Below, in pieces: positions 1 to 5,324 of a DNA stretch of 5,605 bases (position 1 is its first letter; every line of letters starts with the position of its first letter). The stretch spans positions 1-5,605 of the forward strand of contig JAFVMP010000108.1 in assembly GCA_017506845.1 (NCBI GenBank), in the 5' to 3' direction. The position numbers and the translations under genes are program-made. Under the pieces are notes generated by a model. It saw nothing but the letters and a program-made list of their open reading frames with translations, was not told where the DNA came from and searched no databases. The stretch comes from Campylobacter sp. GTDB taxonomy: Bacteria; Campylobacterota; Campylobacteria; Campylobacterales; Campylobacteraceae.

Positions 1-10
1 AAAAATTTTA

Positions 11-16
11 TAGAAT
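11..16 (+). promoter_or_regulatory. Possible -10 element upstream of the small-protein genes
   Basis: TAGAAT lies behind a T-rich run (ATTTTA), the style of Campylobacter sigma-70 promoters, which often lack a clear -35. A start near base 23 would leave a leader of about 20 nt before the ATG at 44. The window begins only 10 bases upstream, so further promoter context or an upstream operon gene cannot be excluded. Confidence 0.35.
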
Positions 17-43
17 ACAAAGAAAAACTTTAAAGGAATAAAA

Positions 44-277
44 ATGAAAAAAATTTTAGTAACTGGTGCTTTAGTAGCTGGAGTATTTTTTAGTGGATGT
101 ACTGCGAGTTTAACTCAAGCATATAGTGATACAGTAAATAGCATTAATGAGACAGCGAAAGAAGTCAATGCTAAAAATGAAGAAAAGAGAAATAAAAATA
201 ATAAAAGCATAAATACAAATAATAAGTATGAAGCATTAAGCGAAGATGGAGATACTGGATTTGGAACAGTGTATTAA
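44..277 (+). CDS. Small predicted lipoprotein, function unknown
   Basis: This 77-aa protein begins with a lipoprotein signal: MKK, then a hydrophobic run (about residues 4-16), then the lipobox F16-S17-G18-C19. Cys19 would be lipidated and become residue 1 of the mature protein. The next residue is Thr, not Asp, which is compatible with outer-membrane sorting if Lol rules apply. The mature part is only about 59 residues: a polar, possibly helical stretch (about 22-45), a low-complexity Asn/Lys/Glu-rich linker (about 43-61) and a short acidic tail ending GFGTVY. AAAGGA at 32-37, six bases before the ATG, supports the start. It lies 41 bp before the 51-aa membrane-protein gene on the same strand and is probably cotranscribed with it. 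I recognise no family. Being a real secreted lipoprotein is well supported; its role is not. Confidence 0.8.
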   Translation: MKKILVTGALVAGVFFSGCTASLTQAYSDTVNSINETAKEVNAKNEEKRNKNNKSINTNNKYEALSEDGDTGFGTVY

Positions 278-300
278 AATTTTATAATATAAAATTTTAA
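274..300 (+). repeat. Perfect all-A/T palindrome across the lipoprotein stop codon
   Basis: Thirteen bases (274-286) are the exact reverse complement of 288-300, with a single A at 287 as the centre. The left arm starts one base before the TAA stop (275-277). All pairs are A-T and no T-run follows, so it is a poor intrinsic terminator. It could still shape mRNA decay or separate expression of the lipoprotein from the downstream pair, or it may simply reflect A/T richness. Confidence 0.5.
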
Positions 301-318
301 GTATTTAAAGGCAAAAAA

Positions 319-474
319 ATGATAGAATTATTTAAAAATATCGGACTTGGTATTTTTGTAAATGGTGCTTTTGCTTGGCAGTTTGGCGAAGCAACAGTTA
401 AAGGCTTTTTAGCTATTCTTGAAGGAATAGCAATAATGGCAATAGCGATATATATAGAAAAAAGGAGTAGATAA
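319..474 (+). CDS. 51-aa membrane protein with two hydrophobic segments, unknown function
   Basis: This ORF starts MIELFKNIGLGIFVNG and ends IYIEKRSR. It has two apolar stretches: a moderately hydrophobic, glycine-containing one (about residues 8-22) and a strong one (about 29-46, rich in Ile, Ala and Leu). They are separated by a short loop with Gln, Glu and Lys, and the C-terminus is basic. This suggests a membrane hairpin or a single span with an amphipathic N-terminus. AAAGG at 307-311 sits seven bases before the ATG, a normal Campylobacter ribosome site. The stop codon overlaps the next start by one base (TAATG), so translation of the two is probably coupled. I do not recognise the family. 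Small accessory subunit, holin-like or toxin-like peptides are all possible, and nothing in the sequence chooses between them. Confidence 0.65.
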   Translation: MIELFKNIGLGIFVNGAFAWQFGEATVKGFLAILEGIAIMAIAIYIEKRSR

Positions 475-569
475 TGAGCGGACTTGATTATATCTTAATC
501 GCAGGTGCTTTCATTTTGGTTTATTTAAGCATTAAAGCATATCAAATTTTCAAAAAACCACAACACTAA
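474..569 (+). CDS. 31-aa single-span membrane peptide, unknown function
   Basis: This very small ORF starts MSGLDYILIAG and ends IFKKPQH. One hydrophobic helix (about residues 6-24) is followed by a basic tail (KAYQIFKK), which predicts a cytoplasmic C-terminus by the positive-inside rule. A strong AAAGGAG (461-467) lies inside the end of the preceding gene, six bases before the ATG, and the ATG shares its first A with that gene's TAA. The good ribosome site and the stop/start overlap are the main reasons to call such a short ORF real. I know of no family match. Proteins this size are usually missed by automatic annotation. Confidence 0.55.
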   Translation: MSGLDYILIAGAFILVYLSIKAYQIFKKPQH

Positions 570-571
570 GC

Positions 572-623
572 TAACTCAAACATATCGCTTTTAAAAAATA
601 AAAATTTAAGGCGATATGAGTTA
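572..623 (+). repeat. Imperfect inverted repeat after the small-protein genes
   Basis: CATATCGC (581-588) pairs exactly with GCGATATG (611-618). Beyond a 4-base bulge on the left, TAACT (572-576) pairs with AGTTA (619-623). The inner bases can add several T-A pairs. No T-run follows on either strand, so this is not a textbook intrinsic terminator. It begins three bases after the stop of the 31-aa ORF, so it may protect the 3' end or form a tandem structure with the hairpin at 671-700. Confidence 0.5.
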
Positions 624-670
624 CACCAAAATCATCTCCCCAAATAAATCTCTTTATTTTTAACTTCATT

Positions 671-716
671 TTCTCTTGCTTTAGATTTAGAGTAAGAGAA
701 GTTTTGATTTTCTTTA
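671..716 (+). terminator. Probable terminator of the small-protein unit
   Basis: Bases 671-683 pair with 688-700 over 13 bp (two G-U wobbles) around a GATT tetraloop. A T-rich but interrupted tail, GTTTTGATTTTCTTT, follows at 701-715. On the opposite strand the following bases are A-rich, so the structure works only rightward. The imperfect T-tract lowers certainty. The hairpin itself is long and compact, and it sits between the last small ORF and the mqnC promoter. Confidence 0.55.
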
Positions 717-745
717 ATTACACTCTCTTTACAATTTTAATAAGC

Positions 746-772
746 TTGAATTTTGCCAGTTTTTGATACAAT
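746..772 (+). promoter_or_regulatory. Candidate promoter for mqnC
   Basis: TACAAT at 767-772 follows a TTTTTGA run, resembling the Campylobacter extended -10 pattern. TTGAAT at 746-751 could act as a -35, but the 15-base spacer is short. A start near 779 would give a leader of about 20 nt carrying only the AAGGA ribosome site. This placement, after the hairpin at 671-700, makes mqnC its own transcription unit. Confidence 0.5.
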
Positions 773-799
773 ACGCTACAAAAATTTTAAGGAAATTAT

Positions 800-1846
800 G
801 TGAGTAGATTAAGTGTTGATGAGGCTTTAAATCTTATCAAAAATGGAGATTTAAGAGAGCTTGGAGAGTTAGCAAGTGCTAAAAAATTAGAACTTCATCC
901 AAATAAAATTACAACTTTTATAGTAGATAGAAATATTAACTACACCAATACCTGCTGGGTTGATTGTAAATTTTGTGCCTTTTATAAACATGTTAATGAA
1001 GAGGACGCTTATCTACTAAGCTTTGATGAAATCGATCGCAAAATAGATGAATTAATTGCAATTGGTGGGACTCAAATTTTATTTCAAGGTGGTGTCCATC
1101 CAAAATTAAAAATACAATGGTATGAAGAGCTAGTCTCTCACATTGCTACAAAATATACAAATATTGATATTCACGGCTTCTCAGCTGTAGAGATATATTA
1201 TATCGCAAGAGTCTCTAAAATTTCGATTCCAGAGGTTCTTTTAAGATTAAAAAATGCTGGATTATACAGTATTCCAGGAGCTGGAGCTGAAATTTTAAGC
1301 GATAGAGTTCGTGATATCATTTCACCTAAAAAATGCTCTAGCAGCACCTGGCTAGAGGTACATAAAGAGGCTCATAAAATTGGTCTAAAAAGCACCGCAA
1401 CAATGATGTTTGGTACAGTTGAGAGTGATGAAGAGATTGTAGAACATCTAGATAAAATTCGCACTCTTCAAGATGAGACTGGTGGCTTTAGAGCGTTTAT
1501 TTTATGGAGTTTTCAATCAGCTAATACTAAGCTTATTGCCGAACATCCTCACATCAAAAAGCAATCACCAAATAGGTATCTACGCCTACTAGCTGTATCA
1601 CGATTATTTTTAGATAACTTTAAAAATATTCAAAGTAGCTGGGTTACACAAGGCTCATATATAGGGCAACTAGCTCTTAAATTTGGTGCAAATGATCTTG
1701 GTAGTACAATGATGGAAGAAAATGTTGTAAAAGCAGCAGGTGCTAGCTATAGAATGAGTCAAGCCCAAATGATAGAACTTATCAAAGATATTGGCGAATT
1801 TCCAGCTAAACGAAATACAAATTATGATATTTTGGAGAGATTTTAA
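800..1846 (+). CDS. mqnC: Dehypoxanthine futalosine cyclase (radical SAM), menaquinone synthesis
   Basis: MqnC cyclises dehypoxanthine futalosine to a cyclic product using a 5'-deoxyadenosyl radical, a step of the futalosine route to menaquinone, the respiratory quinone of Campylobacterota. The 348-aa length fits the family. The radical SAM cluster motif CX3CX2C is C52-WVD-C56-KF-C59. Other family-like segments are the FQGG-HP loop (about 95-101), SIPGAGAEIL (157-166), TATMMFGT-E (199-208) and the C-terminal GANDLGSTMMEENVV (296-310), which favours MqnC over its paralogue MqnE. The start is GTG at 800, with AAGGA ending six bases upstream; an ATG at 798 is in another frame and is followed at once by TGA. 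It stands alone between unrelated units. It has no menaquinone neighbours here, which is usual since mqn genes are often dispersed. The assignment is strong. Confidence 0.93.
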   Translation: MSRLSVDEALNLIKNGDLRELGELASAKKLELHPNKITTFIVDRNINYTNTCWVDCKFCAFYKHVNEEDAYLLSFDEIDRKIDELIAIGGTQILFQGGVHPKLKIQWYEELVSHIATKYTNIDIHGFSAVEIYYIARVSKISIPEVLLRLKNAGLYSIPGAGAEILSDRVRDIISPKKCSSSTWLEVHKEAHKIGLKSTATMMFGTVESDEEIVEHLDKIRTLQDETGGFRAFILWSFQSANTKLIAEHPHIKKQSPNRYLRLLAVSRLFLDNFKNIQSSWVTQGSYIGQLALKFGANDLGSTMMEENVVKAAGASYRMSQAQMIELIKDIGEFPAKRNTNYDILERF

Positions 1847-1859
1847 TCTCTTCTTTTTT
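1834..1859 (+). terminator. Intrinsic terminator of mqnC, overlapping its stop codon
   Basis: GGAGAGAT (1834-1841) pairs with ATCTCTTC (1846-1853) over 8 bp (one G-U) with loop TTTA, followed directly by six Ts (1854-1859). The mqnC stop TAA (1844-1846) straddles the loop and stem edge, so the last codons form the left arm. Read leftward the hairpin is followed by CAAAATA, so it does not serve the convergent operon. Confidence 0.75.
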
Positions 1860-1882
1860 AAATTTGCCAATAAATTTAAAAA
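1855..1882. repeat. All-A/T inverted repeat between convergent genes
   Basis: Bases 1855-1865 are the exact reverse complement of 1872-1882 (11 bp) with loop GCCAAT. The repeat shares its left arm with the T-tract of the mqnC terminator and lies two bases beyond the stop of the leftward PPTase gene. No T-run follows on the leftward strand, so termination of that operon here is not clear. A/T-only composition makes chance formation plausible. Confidence 0.4.
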
Positions 1883-1884
1883 TT

Positions 1885-2478
1885 TTAAAATATTGCAACA
1901 CTATAAATAAAGCTTTTATCGCTACATTTTATAATCTCTCCAAAAGCTCCCAAACTCTCATCGCTAGCCATATCAAGCGCATAAAATCCTAAATTTAAAA
2001 GCTTTACCCTAGCCTCTTTTAATGTCCAAATTTTATAAAATTCAATCAGTTGATTTTTAGAGTTAGCAACTCTTAATCTTTGTTCTTTACTAAAACAAAA
2101 ATCTATATGGGCGCTAAAATTTCTATCTTTTATCAACTCTAAATCTACCCCTACCCTAGCAGTACTAATAGCCAAAATAGCACAATTATCACTATGGCTT
2201 AATGAGGTATAAAGTGGTATATTTTTAATATTTTTATAGTTTTTTTCAAAATAAATTTTTAAAGACCTAGAGATTTTAAATTTGCTATTTTGAGCCAAAT
2301 TTGGACTATTTCTAAGCTTTATTTTATCATTTATACTCAAATCATCATAACTATAATTATCAAATTTATCACTAAAAAGTAGTAAAATTTCCCCATCTTT
2401 TAATTCAAAATTATCCAAATTTAGCAAATCAAATCGCTCAAATTTATCTAAAACAAATTTAAGATACCAAATTTTCAT
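1885..2478 (-). CDS. Sfp-type 4'-phosphopantetheinyl transferase
   Basis: The enzyme family transfers phosphopantetheine from coenzyme A to a serine of acyl or peptidyl carrier proteins, turning them into active holo forms in the cytoplasm. In the 197-aa sequence the diagnostic motifs are all present: S94-H95-S96 (family His), G110-V-D112-L-E114 (metal ligands) and W151-T-L-K154-E155-A156-R-V-K159 (third acidic ligand and substrate contact). The first 85 residues are poorly conserved, as is usual for the N-terminal half. It is the last gene of a three-gene leftward operon. Its ATG overlaps the exporter's TAA by one base (TAATG), which implies coupled translation. A PPTase dedicated to a secondary lipid or polyketide pathway is the natural reading of that context. 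Its carrier protein partner is not in the window, and I cannot exclude that it also serves primary fatty acid synthesis. Confidence 0.88.
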   Translation of the reverse strand: MKIWYLKFVLDKFERFDLLNLDNFELKDGEILLLFSDKFDNYSYDDLSINDKIKLRNSPNLAQNSKFKISRSLKIYFEKNYKNIKNIPLYTSLSHSDNCAILAISTARVGVDLELIKDRNFSAHIDFCFSKEQRLRVANSKNQLIEFYKIWTLKEARVKLLNLGFYALDMASDESLGAFGEIIKCSDKSFIYSVAIF

Positions 2479-4700
2479 TACTTAATCTTGCTGTTATAAG
2501 TAGCATACAAAAGAGCAAAATATGCTAATAAAAACATACACAAAGCCGTACTAACTCCAAAACTAAACACTGCATAAGTATTACTAAAACCAAGCATTCC
2601 AAAAGATATAATACTAGTTAAACTAGCTAAAATAATACCAAAATATCTCTCACGCAAAGCCAAATTTAAATTACTAGCAAACAGCACATAATCCACCCCA
2701 ATAGTACTAGCTAAAATAAATCCAAAAATGGTAAAAATATTAAAACTAACCCCAACTAAAAGCATTATAGCAACACTTACAAATGTCCCAAACAATATAA
2801 TCCCAACCATCACGCACGCCCTAGCAAAGCTAAAAAAGAATAAAAATATCCCAAAAGCGCATACATAAGCTAGAAGTTTTAAATATATCGCATACTCTTT
2901 TGCTATGGTAAAATTATTACTAATGCTTTGTGTAAGATTAAAATAACTAGCATTATATTTTTGCAAAATCAAATCAAATTCATCGCTAAATACAACATCA
3001 GAACCGATAAAAATTAAATTCGTATCACCATCATAAATAAATGGCTCAAGCGGGTTATTTTTATCAAATTGAGAATTAAACTCATCAAAACTTATGGGGC
3101 TAAATTGAGATATATTTTCTAATGAGTTTTTCACTAGATTTAAGTCAATTCCAAGTTCCTTATAAGCTTTTAAAATCTGCTCATTTTTAGCATAATTTTT
3201 CAAAGCTAGTTTTAGCTTTATTTGCTCATTTTGACTTAATAAAATCTTGCTAGCACCTTGATAATTTGTAATATTTAACTCGCTTAAAAGCTTTATTTCT
3301 TTTGCTATTTTATCATCATTTGGGCTAAAATTTAATGCTATAAAGCTACTTTGAAATGGATTTTGGCTAATTTGTAAAAACTTTTTACTTTGAGCTAATA
3401 GCTCATCATTTAGCGATGAGTAGTTTCTAATATCATCTTTAAAATCCATACTTGGTAAAATATAGATAAAAAATATAATCACACCAAAGACAAATATTGC
3501 CATAAAAAATATCAATATTCTTTTAAATTGCAAGATATAAAAGTTAAATTTTATAAATTCATCAAGCACTAAATCAAAAATTTTATAGCTTTTAAATTTA
3601 CTATTTTCTAAGATATATGGTAGTAAAAAATATGTAGCTATAAACGCACCTACAAGACTAAAAATAGATATAACAGCTATCTGTTTTAAAAAACCAATTG
3701 GAGCTAAAATAAATAGAGCATAGCCTAAAATTGTGATAAATAATCCAATTAAAAATATCTTTAAAAATCGCCTTATATCGCCTTTGTAAATAACACGGCC
3801 TTGCGCATAACCTAAAAAATGCATCGCAAAATCTAGTATAAGCCCAATTAAACTAATACTAATAACAATACTAAAAAGTGTTATCTCATCAAATATTAAA
3901 AATCCACCACTAAGCCCACATAAAAAGCTAAAAATAATGACAATAATAAGCTTAAATATACTATAACTACCAAATGCTAAAATCAACAAAATTCCAATCA
4001 TTACCAAAGAGAGACTACCCATTATAATGCTCTCTTTATTGCCCTCATCTTTAGCAAATCCAGCAAAAATCTCACTACCAATAATGAGCAATTCATCTCC
4101 ATTTTTTTTAGCAGTTTCTTTAGCAGTTTTATAAAACTCCAATAGCTTAGAACTACTAAAATTATCATCTAAAACCCCATAAGCAAAGTAATAAATTTGG
4201 TTATTATAGGTAGCTTTTAGGCTTTGGGTTTTTAAATCTAATGATAAATTACTAGGCATTAAAAGTGTAGAATATGAGCTAAAATTTAAAAAATCATTAG
4301 AAATAATTCGGTAGTTAAATGGATTAAATAAATTACTTGCATTAGAGGCAAAAAACCTCTCTGGCTCATATAAAATTTGATTAAAAATTTTCCTATTTAT
4401 AGTAGCCAAACTAGTATTATTAAGCGCTGTTAAAAATTTCTGATCAATATCATATGTAAGCTTAAATTCATTAAAAATTTCATTACTACTAAGCTCTTGT
4501 AAAAGCTTAAAATCAGAGCTTAAAAACATAATATTTTTAGCATTTTTACTTTGTATACTCTCTAAAATTGCTGACTCATTAAAATCTAAACTAATAAGAG
4601 TGTAAATATCACTTTTAACCTTATTAAGCGAACTAAAGATAAATCCAAGCATCAAAAGACTAAAAGTCAAAAATATAATATATATAAGATGTTTTTTCAT
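2478..4700 (-). CDS. MMPL/RND-family exporter, probably lipid transport
   Basis: This 740-aa inner-membrane protein has the duplicated RND layout. TM1 (about 5-24) is followed by a periplasmic domain (about 25-223) and TM2-6 (about 225-363). TM7 (about 394-415) is followed by a second periplasmic domain (about 416-604) and TM8-12 (about 606-735). The proton-relay positions are visible: D290 in TM4 (GLILDFAMHF) and D670-Y671 in TM10 (STIGVDYVLF). The first half thus has Asp-Phe where Asp-Tyr is typical. It abuts the LolA-like gene, whose TAG directly precedes its ATG, and no strong ribosome site is seen, so translation is probably coupled. Pairing with a periplasmic LolA-like carrier and a PPTase suggests export of a carrier-protein-built lipid, as in aryl polyene clusters. 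Drug or fatty-acid export is an alternative. An A8 tract and a 12-bp in-frame duplication lie near residues 192-200. Confidence 0.87.
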   Translation of the reverse strand: MKKHLIYIIFLTFSLLMLGFIFSSLNKVKSDIYTLISLDFNESAILESIQSKNAKNIMFLSSDFKLLQELSSNEIFNEFKLTYDIDQKFLTALNNTSLATINRKIFNQILYEPERFFASNASNLFNPFNYRIISNDFLNFSSYSTLLMPSNLSLDLKTQSLKATYNNQIYYFAYGVLDDNFSSSKLLEFYKTAKETAKKNGDELLIIGSEIFAGFAKDEGNKESIIMGSLSLVMIGILLILAFGSYSIFKLIIVIIFSFLCGLSGGFLIFDEITLFSIVISISLIGLILDFAMHFLGYAQGRVIYKGDIRRFLKIFLIGLFITILGYALFILAPIGFLKQIAVISIFSLVGAFIATYFLLPYILENSKFKSYKIFDLVLDEFIKFNFYILQFKRILIFFMAIFVFGVIIFFIYILPSMDFKDDIRNYSSLNDELLAQSKKFLQISQNPFQSSFIALNFSPNDDKIAKEIKLLSELNITNYQGASKILLSQNEQIKLKLALKNYAKNEQILKAYKELGIDLNLVKNSLENISQFSPISFDEFNSQFDKNNPLEPFIYDGDTNLIFIGSDVVFSDEFDLILQKYNASYFNLTQSISNNFTIAKEYAIYLKLLAYVCAFGIFLFFFSFARACVMVGIILFGTFVSVAIMLLVGVSFNIFTIFGFILASTIGVDYVLFASNLNLALRERYFGIILASLTSIISFGMLGFSNTYAVFSFGVSTALCMFLLAYFALLYATYNSKIK

Positions 4701-5222
4701 CTAGTTAAATTTAAATTCATTTATAGTCTTATCGCCATTTGCCTCATCAAAACTCATAATTTCAATATGCTCTTTGCCGCTAATGTTGATTTGATTAAAT
4801 ATCTTTTTTAGCCATATATTTTTTGGTTTTAAATTTAGTTGCCACTGTGCTTTATTGCCACTTAAGGTTATATCAAACTGCTCTTTTATAGAGTCAAAAT
4901 CCAAGCTTAATAGGCTTAAAATTAACTCTTTATCATAGTTTTGTTCTAATTTTTGCCATACATTTTGAGCATTTGCGATCCAAATTCCATCTTTTGTGAT
5001 TTTAGATTTTTGTTTAATTGGCGATGTTATACTCCATATCAATTCACCATTTGCAATCTCAAACTCACCCCTACTTTGTAAAACCTGATCAAAGTGCTTT
5101 AAATGCTTGTTTTGAATAAATTCGCCTTTGAGTGAATTTGAGTGAATTTGTTGTAAATATTCTAGATTAAAAGCATATAAATTTGATAAAAAAATTATAA
5201 AAAAAACAGATAAAAATCGCAT
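4701..5222 (-). CDS. Periplasmic LolA-like lipid/lipoprotein carrier
   Basis: The protein (173 aa from the chosen start) begins with a Sec signal peptide, MRFLSVFFIIFLSNLYA, with likely cleavage after the Ala of LYA. The mature part shows the LolA-like pattern: a GEFIQNKHL strand, then SRGEFEI, ELIWSITSP, a KITKDGIWI strand and later WQKLEQNYDKEL. This is the half-barrel fold that shields an acyl chain in the periplasm. I chose ATG at 5222 because TTTAGGG ends six bases upstream and the signal peptide then starts at once. An in-frame TTG at 5243 would add seven unneeded residues. It is the first gene of the LolA-like/exporter/PPTase operon. That position suggests it receives a lipid from the exporter rather than serving as the housekeeping LolA. 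A 10-bp tandem repeat lies in the early mature region. Confidence 0.8.
   Translation of the reverse strand: MRFLSVFFIIFLSNLYAFNLEYLQQIHSNSLKGEFIQNKHLKHFDQVLQSRGEFEIANGELIWSITSPIKQKSKITKDGIWIANAQNVWQKLEQNYDKELILSLLSLDFDSIKEQFDITLSGNKAQWQLNLKPKNIWLKKIFNQINISGKEHIEIMSFDEANGDKTINEFKFN
5127..5150. repeat. 10-bp tandem repeat (2.4 copies) in the LolA-like gene
   Basis: The unit AGTGAATTTG occurs twice back to back (5131-5140, 5141-5150), preceded by a partial copy TTTG (5127-5130). It encodes part of QIHSNSLKG just after the signal peptide. Ten is not a multiple of three, so gain or loss of one unit by slippage would shift the reading frame and cut the protein short. Confidence 0.75.
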
Positions 5223-5228
5223 AAAATA

Positions 5229-5235
5229 CCCTAAA
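5229..5235 (-). promoter_or_regulatory. Ribosome site deciding the LolA-like start
   Basis: TTTAGGG on the minus strand is six bases from the ATG at 5222. No comparable site stands before the in-frame TTG at 5243, so the shorter protein is preferred. Confidence 0.6.
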
Positions 5236-5256
5236 CCATTCAATGATAATTTGGGA

Positions 5257-5262
5257 ATTCTA
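5257..5262 (-). promoter_or_regulatory. -10 element of the leftward operon
   Basis: Read on the minus strand, TATTTTTGC precedes TAGAAT, close to the T-rich/G/TAnAAT form of Campylobacter sigma-70 promoters. The start would fall near 5250, giving a leader of about 28 nt with the TTTAGGG ribosome site. The 14-bp palindrome at 5272-5285 would then sit at about -22 to -35. Confidence 0.55.
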
Positions 5263-5271
5263 GCAAAAATA

Positions 5272-5285
5272 TGTTAATATTAACA
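5272..5285. promoter_or_regulatory. Perfect 14-bp palindrome, candidate operator
   Basis: TGTTAATATTAACA is its own reverse complement and lies midway in the roughly 100-bp divergent region. It covers the -35 area of the leftward promoter and includes TAATAT, a possible -10 for the rightward gene. A dimeric repressor bound here could control both directions. No regulator gene is in the window, and A/T palindromes can arise by chance. Confidence 0.45.
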
Positions 5286-5324
5286 ATTGTGATTTTTAAA
5301 TTTAGCGATATTTTAGGAGTTTCT

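Noticed and set aside
572..623. Intrinsic terminator at the first hairpin after the 31-aa gene
   Set aside because: No T-run follows the stem on either strand, so it is listed as an inverted repeat only.
1670..1870. A 66-codon open frame on the minus strand
   Set aside because: It lies mostly antisense to the well-supported 3' end of mqnC, has no ribosome site I can see and encodes a composition (His, Cys, Ile, Phe rich) typical of a shadow frame.
5223..5243. Upstream TTG start for the LolA-like gene
   Set aside because: It adds seven residues before a complete signal peptide, and a better-placed ribosome site serves the ATG at 5222.
5309..5314. TATTTT as the -10 of the rightward oxidoreductase
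   Set aside because: It overlaps the AGGAG ribosome site region, and a start there would leave almost no leader.
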